NCBI GenBank assembly: GCA_009731375.1
Contig: BJOX01000263.1
Coordinates: forward strand, 418,810 to 482,809
Length of the DNA: 64,000 nucleotides
Source of the DNA: Paulinella micropora
Lineage: Eukaryota > Cercozoa > Imbricatea > Euglyphida
Direction: 5' to 3'
Position 1 is the stretch's first letter; the number at the start of each line of letters is the position of its first letter. Of the stretch, positions 43,356-58,406 are shown one piece after another. Both the position numbers and the translations under genes were made by a program. Below the pieces are notes generated by a model. It saw only the letters and a list, made by a program, of their open reading frames with translations, did not search any database and was not told the DNA's origin.

Positions 43356-44379
43356 CTACCGCAGCCCGTTGGCCCAGGTCTGCACACCTAGGAATACATA
43401 ACATACACAATATACATAACACACAACACCTAGCAAACGCATCAGCAGCAGCACGCACGGCGCACAACCATCATGCCATCAGCTAGCATCGCAAAAGCAG
43501 CACTTGATTGATTGACCTTCGATTGATTGATTTATTGATTGATGTGTTTACTCTGCGCAGGTGATTCCATTAGCTCAGAGCCGTAGATAGATAGATAGAT
43601 ATATAGGTAGATACTTAGATAGATAGATAGATAACCAAATGCTCATGCAGCAGCAGCACATACAATCGTCAACCAACAGCTAGCAACTCACAACAGCAGC
43701 AGCACCCAAAACCATCATGCCAGCAGCGACACACACAGTCAACGGCACGGCACACAACCATCATGCCACCAGCTTGCTTGCATGCATCCTTTAAGAGGTG
43801 AATGATTGCTTTTTTTGTTGTTTCAGTTTTTTTGCAAGTCACGCCAAGAAGATCAAGTTGAATGATATGTTTGCTGTGTGCTTGGTGCTTTACCATGACC
43901 CTCAATACGGCTTTCCGTGAAATCGCCTTCATACCTGTCGAACATTACATAACATAAATTTGATGATTTTTTTGGGGGGGGGGGGGGGGGGGCNNNNNNN
44001 NNNNNNNNNNNNNNNNNNNNNNNNNNNNNNNNNNNNNNNNNNNNNNNNNNNNNNNNNNNNNNNNNNNNNNNNNNNNNNNNNNNNNNNNNNNNNNNNNNNN
44101 NNNNNNNNNNNNNNNNNNNNNNNNNNNNNNNNNNNNNNNNNNNNNNNNNNNNNNNNNNNNNNNNNNNNNNNNNNNNNNNNNNNNNNNNNNNNNNNNNNNN
44201 NNNNNNNNNNNNNNNNNNNNNNNNNNNNNNNNNNNNNNNNNNNNNNNNNNNNNNNNNNNNNNNNNNNNNNNNNNNNNNNNNNNNNNNNNNNNNNNNNNNN
44301 NNNNNNNNNNNNNNNNNNNNNNNNNNNNNNNNNNNNNNNNNNNNNNNNNNNNNNNNNNNNNNNNNNNNNNNNNNCAAAA

Positions 44380-44420
<41 letters not shown>

Positions 44421-44927
44421 AGTTTTGTCAGCACACATATATGTTTACATGTTACTTCTTGCACAGAGGAAGGGAGGGGCAGGTGGTGGTGGTGGAGGAA
44501 GAGAGAGAGAGAGAGAGAGAGAAAGAAAGCACAACAGCCAGCCAGCCAGCAAGCCAAGCAAGCAATTAAGTTAAGTAAGTTAGGAGGAAAGAAAGGATTA
44601 CTGTTTGAATTCGCCTTTGTAGCGCTTGCCGTCGGCAAAGACGTACAGCCCTTGACCATGTTGCATGCCGACTGCCACACACACGCACACACATGCATAG
44701 GTAGGTAGGCAGGCAAGTAGGTAGGTCAAGACGTAGAGATCCTGCCCGTGCTCATGCCGTCTGCCACACACATGCACAACTGAAGGTAGGCAGGGGAATT
44801 CGTTTAGGTAGATAGATAGGTAGGCGAAGAAGTACAGACCCTGCCCATGCTGCTGATCGGCTATGTATGTATGTGTACCTTGCCATTGTCCCTTGTAGTT
44901 GCTGCCGTCCGCCCATGTCTGTGAGCC

Positions 44928-44982
<55 letters not shown>

Positions 44983-44983
44983 T

Positions 44984-45024
<41 letters not shown>

Positions 45025-45029
45025 TGCGC

Positions 45030-45077
<48 letters not shown>

Positions 45078-45127
45078 TGTTGTATGGGTGTGTTGTAGTT
45101 GCTGCCGTCCGCCCATGTCTGTGAGCC

Positions 45128-45187
<60 letters not shown>

Positions 45188-46425
45188 TAGATAGATAGAT
45201 ACGTTTGGTTTATCAGCGCTGCATATCCGAGGACATAGGCATGCATTCCACTCCGTTACCCAAAGGTAACTGGGCAGCGGGCTGAAAAATGGGAACCAAG
45301 CCCCGGGTTTATGCAGTCTGATGGTTCTACGTGTGCTCTCTTGCGGGGTCTTTGAGTGTCTGGAACGGAAGGGTTGGGATTGGGAGAATTATCGGGTGCA
45401 TGGATAGACAGACCGTGTCAGTGTTGGTGGTTGTCTGGCCAGGGCGATTCAGAAGTAGATAGATAGGTAGACAGACCGTGTCCGTGTTGGTGGTCGTCTG
45501 CCCAGGGCGATTAGAAGATATATAGATAGATAGATGGATGGATAGACGGATAGACAGACAGACAGATAGACACACGACTGCAATCCAAAATTTGACATGG
45601 TAAGCCGGCCGTCGAGCCCGCAAAACACGGCGAAGTCGAGGCGTGGGATATGGACTGACCGTGTCCGTGTTGTTGGTCGTCTGTCCAGGGCGACTCGTAG
45701 GGCACGTTGTCGGCCTGCTGCTGCACCGTCCACGCACCCTGCGCCAATGTAGGAGATAGATAGATAGATGAATGGATGAAAAGATGGATATGTAGATGGA
45801 TCTGTATGTATGTATGCATATGGATACGTGGATACATACTGTCTGTCTCTCTGCCTGACCATCTGTGACGAGACCTGTATGAATGTATGTATGTATGCAT
45901 GAATGGATACGTCGATACACATACATAGACACATAATATGTCTCTGCCTGGCCGTTTGTGAGGAAAACTGTACGAGATGCATGCTACTATGTCTCTGCGT
46001 GACCGTTCGTGAGTAGAACTGTATGGAGCCTTCGTAGCGGCTGCCGTCGAGCAAGGAGAAGCGACCAGGGCCAGCGCTAACACACACACACACACACACG
46101 TCAATCAATAAAGAAATAAACGAGTACACAAGGAAACAAAATAATCAAATAAACAAATACTGCCGTCTAACAGAGAAAAGCGCCCTGGGCCAGCGCTACC
46201 ACACACATCAATATACAAAGAAATAAACAAGTAAACAAGTAGAAAAATAAACAAATGCTGCCGTCTAGCAGACAGAAGCGACCAGGGCCCGCCCTGTGGG
46301 GAGAGAGAGAGAGAGAGAGGAGCAAGGGCACAGAACTGACCGAAGTCCATCCTTGTACTGCCCTTCATACCTATAGATGGATTAAGAACGAGGTGATCAA
46401 AATTTGATTATAGAAATAGGAAGGC

Positions 46426-46456
<31 letters not shown>

Positions 46457-46473
46457 AAAAAAANNNNNNNNNN

Positions 46474-46506
<33 letters not shown>

Positions 46507-47220
46507 CGCGAAAGACAGATACATTTTAAAGATAAATAGATTAGATATATAGATGGGTTGACTTGCGGCCATCGCTCCACGTCTCCTGTCCTGCACCGTG
46601 CCGCTGCCCCGCGACCCACTCACCAGAATAACGTGTGCCGGAGGACCTGCGATGGATAGGTAGATAGATGGATGGATAGATCAATAGATAGATAGATAGA
46701 TAGATAGCTGCTGTTTATCACTTGCTTGATTTGGGGTGCAAGCGCTTGTACACGTAAATATAACAATAAACGTAAATATAAATATGGCACGTGGAGCAAG
46801 GGCGAGCGGGAATATGTAGGTAGGTAGGTAGGTAGGTAGGTAGGTAGGTAGATAGATAGATAGATAGATATCTGATAGATAGATAGATAGATATCTGATA
46901 GATAGATAGATAGATACAGATATACAAATCGATCAATCGGTAGATAAATAGAGCGAGTCACCACATGAAGACGCCCAGTCCATCTCTTTTGCCATCCTTG
47001 AAGTTTCCCTTGTAGCTACCAAACAGCAAACACACCAAAAGCACACCAAGAACAAAAACGTTCCATAGGCCAAATATAGGAATACAACTGTCTTTAAGTC
47101 ATGCCAGGCACCCTTGAAACCTGACGTCAGCGAAAACAACGAAGAAAAACCAAAGAGTCTCAGGTTGAACTAGGATACTAGCTGAGGAGGCGGAGGAGGA
47201 GGAGAAGAAGAAGAAGAAGA

Positions 47221-47258
<38 letters not shown>

Positions 47259-49113
47259 AAGGAAGAAAGGAAGAAAGGAAGGAGTGGTAGTAGTGTAGTA
47301 GCAGTAGTTGTAATAGTACTATTAGTAGTATTAGTATTAGTATTAGTAGTAGTAGTAGAAGAAGAAGAATGAGAATGAGCAGGAGGAGGAGAAGGAAGGA
47401 AGTAGTAGTAGTACCTTACAGAATACATCGCCCCGATATTAACCAAGCTCTTTAATAAAGCTATAGAACATAATACCCGGATGCACAAAAAAAAACTAAA
47501 GTTATTGAAATATATAAAGCTAAAGATAGAACGCTGTCTGAGAACTACAGACCTATCTCGCTACTACGGATTTTCGCTACGATCTTTGACACTATACTCA
47601 ACAAGCTACTGATGGCCCACCTTACCAGGTACGACATCCTCTCCCGAACTGAATATGCTTTCCGACCACACTCGAACACAACAATCACCACACAAACCAT
47701 CTTAAATCACATCCAAAACCTCAAAGGCCCAGGACGGTATGTGCTCGCTCTGTTTATCGACCTATCGAAAGCTTATGACACCATCGATCATGAAACACTC
47801 ATCCATAAACTACGAAATAATATAAATTTTAGCGATAACACCACTACCTTTTTCAAATCATACCTCACAAAACGATACCAAACCGTATTTACCCAATATG
47901 ATCTACCCACGCAAGATCACACATGGGATCCCGCAAGGTAGCACACTCTCAACAACGCTCTTCATTCTATACATCAACGATATTATACTGTCACTAACAC
48001 ACGGAAAAGTCTTTGCATATGCAGATGACACCACACTCATAATTGCTGCTAAGAGCAACTCCAAGAACAAGCACAAACGGATACAACTAACTTGTCCGTT
48101 ACTTCCACAGACATAACCTAGTACCCAACCCCACCAAAACCACCTACACCATCTTCCACAAGCATGAACAGAAGGTGCAGCTCGACTTGACTATCGACGG
48201 CAAGAGGCTCCAACAAGAACGAAAGGTAAAAGTATTAGGTACAATCATCCAAAGCAACCTGTCCTTCCGTGAACATATACAATCTATTGTGTTCCGCCAT
48301 CAACCGTTTGTCCAAATGTTTCGCTATGTGAACAGCCTACTTCCCAACCATATCCTCCTCCAACTTTACTATGCACATGTATACCCCCTACTTATGTATG
48401 GTATCTCTATATGGGGATCTGATGAATACAACACCATTATGCATCCACTTATTATCATCCAAAAACGTATAGTCCGTCTGATCTGCCTCAAATCATGGAG
48501 AACACCTACCAAACCACTTTTGCCAAACTACGCCTACTCAACATAATTAACATGTATAAATATAGCGTATGCATGGATGCACACTCCCTTATTTACCCAG
48601 CCTTCAAGGCTTTCCTACCCCTCCACTACAACAAAATCCAACCACTCACTGCAATACATAGCTACAATACTAGGCGCTCATCAAGGAAGCATATGTACAA
48701 CGACTCAACGACCAGTCAGTTTAGCAGAGCAGCACAAGCGCAATGGAATAAGCTGCCGGAACGCTTGAGGAATATCACCTATAAAGCTGAATTCAAGAAT
48801 GAACTCAAGCTATATCTCCTGACTTTACAGCAATCTTGACTCTCGCTCCNNNNNNNNNNTCCCCCCAATATCCTGGAAATTTTCTTATACCAATCATGAC
48901 CAATGGTTGGTGGGATAGCAATAGCTAGCATAGCTAATTGTTAGCGCTATAGATAAGAGGACTTTATTACCCCAATGAAAGAAACCCCAAACGGTTTGTC
49001 CACGTTTAATGTTTCTTAGTGGTCGTTGGGGTCTCTATCTTTCCCTTTATACCTGCTCTTTTGTCCATATCTTAACCACCTCTCTCTCTCTCTCTCTAGG
49101 ATCTCTCTCTAAC

Positions 49114-49210
<97 letters not shown>

Positions 49211-49847
49211 CATATGTATATATATAATATAATAAAATATAATATAATATTACATAATATAATATTATAATATGTATATATTATATATATAATAACCTTT
49301 TCGTCATTTTATTTTACTTATTTTTATTTTCTTATTTTTTTATATTTTTTTATATTTTCTATTTTACCTTAATACTTTCAATCTATTTTATTTTAATATT
49401 TTAATAATTTAATTTTTTCATTATTCTTAATAATTTGAGAAGTAGGTCACCATCTAGTTAAATCAATAGCTCTTGAGCTAACGATTTGTATGGATGACCA
49501 GAGGTTAAATTTCTTAACTTCATTAAATCGAAGGCCTAGGCCTAGTAGTAGTAGTAGTGGTAATAGTGGTAGTAGTAGAAGTAGTAGTAGTAGTAGTAGC
49601 ATAGTGGTAGTAGTAGTAGTAGTAGTAGCAGCAGCAGTAGTAGTAGTAGTAGTAGTAGTATTCGTATTCGTATTCGTAGTAGTAGTAATACGTTCTGCTC
49701 TCCACTCTTATGTTGAAGCTGTAATTCGGGTTAAAACATAAATTTGACGCGGTTATGATTGCAAACACTGCATCATTATCGGGTTATTTTTATCGTTTTT
49801 CCCGTTGGCTGAATAAGAAAAAACAGTTACCCTTCCTAGCCTAGCCT

Positions 49848-49883
<36 letters not shown>

Positions 49884-50127
49884 TAGTAGTAGTAGTACTA
49901 GTAGTGGAAGTTGTAGATAAGAATAAGAATAAGAAAGAGTACTGAAGAACAGTGGTGGGGTGAGTGTAAGAAGAAAGAGCAAAGAATGAGTGAAGTCTCT
50001 ATTACCTGCTTCCATCCGCGTAGACCTGTTGACCAGGACCATTTTGGCAGTCTCCAACCATGCAAGTCGCTGCTTGAGACAGGTCCAAGAACGAGACAAG
50101 GAGAAACACCGATGCCATCATGATCAT
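42491..50127 (-). CDS. Signal-peptide MORN-repeat protein, 12 exons, 323 aa
   Basis: Exons in order: 50006-50127, 46962-47015, 46563-46646, 46341-46370, 46004-46076, 45660-45738, 44879-44926, 44602-44671, 43894-43934, 43360-43387, 43114-43221 and 42491-42725. Every junction keeps phase and the sum is 972 bases including TAG. The start MIMMASVFLLVSFLDLSQA is a signal peptide, so the protein probably enters the secretory path. About nine MORN units follow, e.g. YKGNFKDGKRDGLG, YSGEWVAGQRHGAGQ, YEGQYKDGLRAGPG, YKGQW...MQHGQGLY, YEGFLKDGKKQGYG. The last exon gives a Gln/Ala/Ser-rich helical tail ending LSLALSLGGI. MORN repeats usually bind lipids or scaffold proteins at membranes. Two exons are only 28 and 30 bases. 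The exon 3 donor (AA-GTCAAC) is weak. Transcribed away from the gene starting near 50796. Confidence 0.8.
42924..43055. repeat. Dispersed intron repeat, copy 1
   Basis: About 130 bases sharing GTTTGGTCTATCAGC, CTGCATATCC, GGGCTG-AAATGGGAAC and GCAGTCTGA-GTGTGCTCTC with 45202-45345, in the same orientation, in the last intron of the MORN gene. Confidence 0.7.
43224..43352 (-). repeat. GATA/GA array in a MORN-gene intron
   Basis: GGTATA, GATA and GA units filling most of the intron between the 28-base exon and exon 43114-43221. Confidence 0.8.
43388..43893 (-). other. MORN-gene intron between 41- and 28-base exons
   Basis: Contains GATT repeats (43502-43542), a GATA array (43586-43632) and CAGCAG/CAACCATCATGCCA repeats. 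No gene. Confidence 0.6.
43973..44420. repeat. Poly-G, 381-N gap, poly-A inside an intron
   Basis: A G run of about 19 stands before the gap 43994-44374, and about 38 A follow it. Both homopolymers probably stopped assembly. Confidence 0.9.
44930..45200 (-). repeat. CA/TA/GA/CG/TG dinucleotide compound array with partial exon copy
   Basis: Successive CA, TA, GA, CG, TG and GA arrays in the intron before exon 44879-44926. A 37-base copy of the start of that exon, with acceptor, lies within it at 45091-45127. Confidence 0.85.
45202..45345. repeat. Dispersed intron repeat, copy 2
   Basis: Homologous to 42924-43055. Contains GGGAACCAAGCCCCGGG. Could be a short non-autonomous transposon; ends not defined. 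Confidence 0.65.
46077..46298 (-). repeat. Tandem exon-intron units, two partial copies of MORN exon 5
   Basis: Two units, about 46160-46200 and 46255-46298, repeat the acceptor and first about 40 bases of exon 46004-46076 (AGPGRF-LLDGS) with adjoining AAATAAACAAGTA intron sequence. They lack usable donors in phase. Confidence 0.75.
46431..46506. repeat. Long poly-G tract interrupted by gap
   Basis: G runs on both sides of the 10-N gap at 46464-46473, within the intron between MORN exons 3 and 4. Confidence 0.95.
46650..46955 (-). repeat. GATA/GGTA arrays in MORN-gene intron 2
   Basis: GATA and GGTA arrays with a duplicated GATAGATATCTGATAGATA unit near 46860-46915, plus a short unique part. 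Confidence 0.8.
47170..47415. repeat. GAA, GA and TAG arrays beside the LINE fragment
   Basis: GAAGAA, GA, GAAAGGAA and TAGTAG/TATTAG arrays directly before the reverse-transcriptase fragment. May represent the target site or element edge. Confidence 0.75.
47412..48842 (+). pseudogene. LINE-type reverse transcriptase fragment, three frameshifts
   Basis: Lies in the 3-kb first intron of the MORN gene, opposite strand. Begins in LTEYIAPILTKLFNKAIE, then ENYRPISLL, FRPHSNTTITT, ALFIDLSKAYDTIDHETL, ITHGIPQGSTLSTTLF, YINDI and FAYADDTTLII (RT catalytic YADD), and later VKVLGTIIQSNLSFREHI and QLYYAHVYPLLMYGISIWGS, the thumb-side region usual in non-LTR elements. It ends in NELKLYLLTLQQS-TGA at 48839. 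Frames change near 47910, 48090 and 48500. No endonuclease part is present upstream, so it is 5' truncated, as LINE copies often are. A 10-N gap follows. Confidence 0.85.
48860..50005. other. Rest of MORN-gene intron 1 with TA and TAG arrays
   Basis: TA dinucleotides at 49117-49206, AT-rich DNA to about 49440, TAG arrays at 49542-49690 and 49846-49906 with ATTCGT units. Two pieces sharing CCTAGCCTAG/GGCCTAGGCCTAG precede the TAG arrays. Confidence 0.7.
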
Positions 50128-50795
50128 AGTGTTCGCCGCAAAGAGAAAGCTGGGTGGGTAGAGCCCCCAGGAGGCGACCAGTGAAGGAGAGATCAAACTG
50201 ACCCAACGCCTATCAGAAACTCTCTGACCAGTCCAGTCAACGGTCATGCCCTTCCTCTTTGATTTGGCGCTTTTTTTTCCATTTGTCATGCTCAGGCCTC
50301 CTTTATGTTTGCAAAATCTTCGGGGTACTGCGGAACTTGGTTTTTTTTCCAAAGCTTTATGAGAATCCAACTTGAGAATCCTTTCACCACATATTTCCGG
50401 AAGACTTTGCCACCACACTTTTCCTTCCCATTCCCAAAAAACAAGTTGGGAATGGGTCCCACTAGGGTTTTGTCCCTGCTTTACCGAAAGCCTGACGGCG
50501 AAAGTTGTGTGAAGGGAAAGAAACTGCGCCCAGTATGGTGTAAGCTCAATCCGATCGTGCCAAGAACAATAAAGGCCCATACTCCAAAGTATGCAGTTCA
50601 GAGATGCGACGGTATCCAAGCAGTTTTCGCATGCACTTCTTTGCCCGTACCGAACGGTGTCTGTGCTGCAAACATGTGCAAAGGAATAAGAGTACGATTC
50701 TAAAACAATCCCACGTCATTGAAACATAGGGAAGCAGTGCCCACTGCTGAGGGAAAAAGATGGATCATGTGAAGAATGGTTTTGGATTTTCATAG
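50128..50795. other. Shared 5' region of two divergent genes
   Basis: About 670 bases between the MORN gene ATG and the first supported exon of the right-hand gene. It may hold both promoters and a 5' exon. An ATG at 50591 with MQFRDATVSKQFSHALLC before a GTGTCT is a candidate first exon of the right-hand gene, unproven. No core promoter element is clear. Confidence 0.4.
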
Positions 50796-55630
<4,835 letters not shown>

Positions 55631-57329
55631 GACCTGTCAGCAGCTCTCCGGGAGGGACAACACTTGGCCGGCCCGCTGGCAAGCACGCGGGACCCATACC
55701 ATGCATATGGTGAGCGTCAATCTTCTTACAATATTAAGACTGCCATAGAGATAGTATACGAAAGGGGAGGAGGAGCATTGGCTTAAAAATATCTGTGAAG
55801 AACTGCTTTTCTATTCTTACTTACCTTACTATTTACGCGTCTCTAGACTTGCCGTCCAACTATTCCATTCAGAGGTGTTGATACTCATGGCACGTGTCAT
55901 ATTTCTGTATGCTGAGACCAAGTCAGGCTTTTCAGTGCGTTGGCAGTGTGTCATATTTCTATATGCCGTGACGAAGTCAGGCGGCATTTCTTCTTCTCTT
56001 TCCACCTTCAGGACCACAAGCAGAGTGTCTCCCCGCTCTCATCTCTTTCTTGTATTACCGTTTGAGTGCATCGTGCACACTATTTCCTGCTTATGAGCTG
56101 TTACTCGTAATCATCATGAGTCAAAGATGGGCTTGTGTATACGTATTCAACACTCAGTGGCAGGATATTACACCCATCACTACTTTTCTCGATTACAAAG
56201 ACTGGACTGTCAGCAGTCATCGGCCCGAGCGCATCGGCCGTTTCAAGTTACCAGCCTCTGAGAATCAGCTCCAATTCAAATTTTGCACAGTGACGGATTT
56301 TCACTGTGACACAAACAAAAAAAAAAAAACTTCGGTCCTCGGCATGACGCTAAACTGCATCGGGTCTCTGCATGACCTTAAACTGTGACTGCTTTTTTTT
56401 TACCTTTCATGTTTTCGGGAGTCTCTTTTTGTATCTCTTGATACCTCTTCCACAAGTTTTATCTCTTCCGCTTGCCACTCAGCTCTACGAGTGGCAAGTA
56501 TTATATTGAAACTGGCAGCCTGAGTGCTTGCGTAAACTTGAAAAAAAAAAGTCAAAAACTTGAAAAAAAAGTGAAAAAAAAACTTGAAAAAAAATTAAGA
56601 AAAAAACACACTCGCACTCAAGCCTCAGGGAGGGAGCCGCAGGGATCATCACTGAGTCGAGGCTTGACGCATATTAATATTATTACCCGGTCTCAGCTCA
56701 GTCCTAATCTCCCACGTTGTAATCATTATGCTAAGTTAAACCGAGACGTCACCTCACTGATATTGAATAAAAATTAATCATAGTATAAATTAATACTTTA
56801 GTTACTTATAAATCAAGCACCGGCTGTGGCAGTCTGAGTCAGTCCGGCGGCTTCACTTGAAACTGATTCAGTTCCGGCAGAGTTTTTACCGTTTTCTCAG
56901 ATAGCGAGTCACTGTGACGAGTCTAGTGAGGCCGTTAAAGCAAGTCTGGACTTCAAGTCACGTAGTATTTAAATCACTTCAAGTTTCAGCCTGATTCCAG
57001 AGATTGACTTTCAATGGGATTTTTGAAAGTTCCACCGAGTCTCCGACTAAGTATTAATATTATATATTAATATCATGTTCTACCAGTGGCAAGTAGTTTA
57101 AATTAAACTTGACCAGTGCAGGCCGGTTTGCGTAAATAACATGATGTAGACTCAGTAATTACCAAATTGTTTCTGATTCACTGGGATCGGCCACGGTCGG
57201 CCCCCGAATTCAGTTGCAATTTGAACTGTTATTCAAGTAATACTATGGTCACTGTCACTGTTAGGGCATACCTCGTCACGGCACAGCCTGCACGGTACAT
57301 ATGAATCTCAACTACCCGGCGGGGCCGGG
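55631..57329. other. AT-rich intergenic region
   Basis: Holds a partial tandem duplication (TGTCATATTTCT-TATGC...AGTCAGGC at 55893 and 55949) and A-rich ACTTGAAAAAAAA repeats (56535-56605). A 91-codon frame from ATG 56116 to 56388 (MSQRWACVYVFNTQWQD) has no known domain and is not called. Confidence 0.55.
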
Positions 57330-57870
57330 TGTAATGCCCCCAACGATAGCTCGTAAAAAGTCGGTAATACAACCAAACACAGTCCTCAAGAATGAGAATG
57401 ATGTCTCGTTGTATTAGCTCAGTGAAGCCAAAAAGGAAAACGGCAACAGACCAGGAATAAAATGGCATCAGGTCCAATCCGGACAAATAATACTGAAAAA
57501 CAAGCTGGTGCACCTGTCACCAGGAAAAGGTATTTTTTACCGGCTATCCGGGGGGTGATGCCTACAGTACCCCCTCCCGATTTTATGACGGAAATAGCAT
57601 TTTCGTCATACACCTTCTGATTTCTTTCTGCAAATAGTATGCGCTATGGAGTCATGCCACACAGCGCATCGACCCACGGATAGACGCTAAAAGACGATAA
57701 ATATATCCTCATACGGCACGTCAAAGCGGATTCTCTAGCCTTTCTTGTAAATTTTGAACTCCTTCCCCTCAATTTTTTTTTTTTTTTTTTTTTTCGGCAG
57801 TATGTCAAGAACAAACGTACAATTAATAAAAAAATACAAGCAACGTGGTGCTGTAGTACGATTCCCCCTT
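57330..57870 (-). repeat. Putative 3' LTR of Ty3 copy 2
   Basis: Starts TGTAATGCCCCC, like copy 1 at 6627. The inner edge is estimated from the same purine tract. The T run near 57772-57794 is longer than in copy 1. Confidence 0.55.
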
Positions 57871-58406
57871 TGATCTCCTTCTTCTTCTTATCATTATCAT
57901 TATTATTATTATTATTCACAGGGAGATCGTAAGTACATTGTCTTTTTTAATGACATACCCTTGTATAAGGCGGATATCCTATGATATAGTATTAGGGGGC
58001 CAGTCCTAATAGCTATATCCGAAGTCGAGGTGTATGTACCCGACCCTGCGATATACCGACACAAGTAGAGATTGACCGTGCTCAGGTACGACAGTATATA
58101 ATCTATCGTAAAAAATAATTTAATGAAAGTTTCAGAGAACATTTCATTTTCGAGAACATCATCCCAGGACTTGGAAAGGGTCATACCCGGGAACACCATC
58201 GCTCAATACACTAGCGATCCCCGTATACGGTGTAGTATCATCGTCGATCGACCTTTCGCACTCGTATGTTGCGATCGAATGCCAAGTTATATCACTGAGT
58301 CTTTTTAATATTCATATTGATAACTGATGATGCATGATCAAATCATGATACGCCGTGGGCAATCAATCAGTTTATTTGAGACGCATAAAGAAAAATAGTT
58401 TCTTTG

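Noticed and set aside
47099-47140. Extra MORN exon reading GFKGAWHD upstream of exon 2
   Set aside because: Exon 1 joins exon 2 in phase directly, and this piece has no donor in phase; perhaps another partial exon copy.
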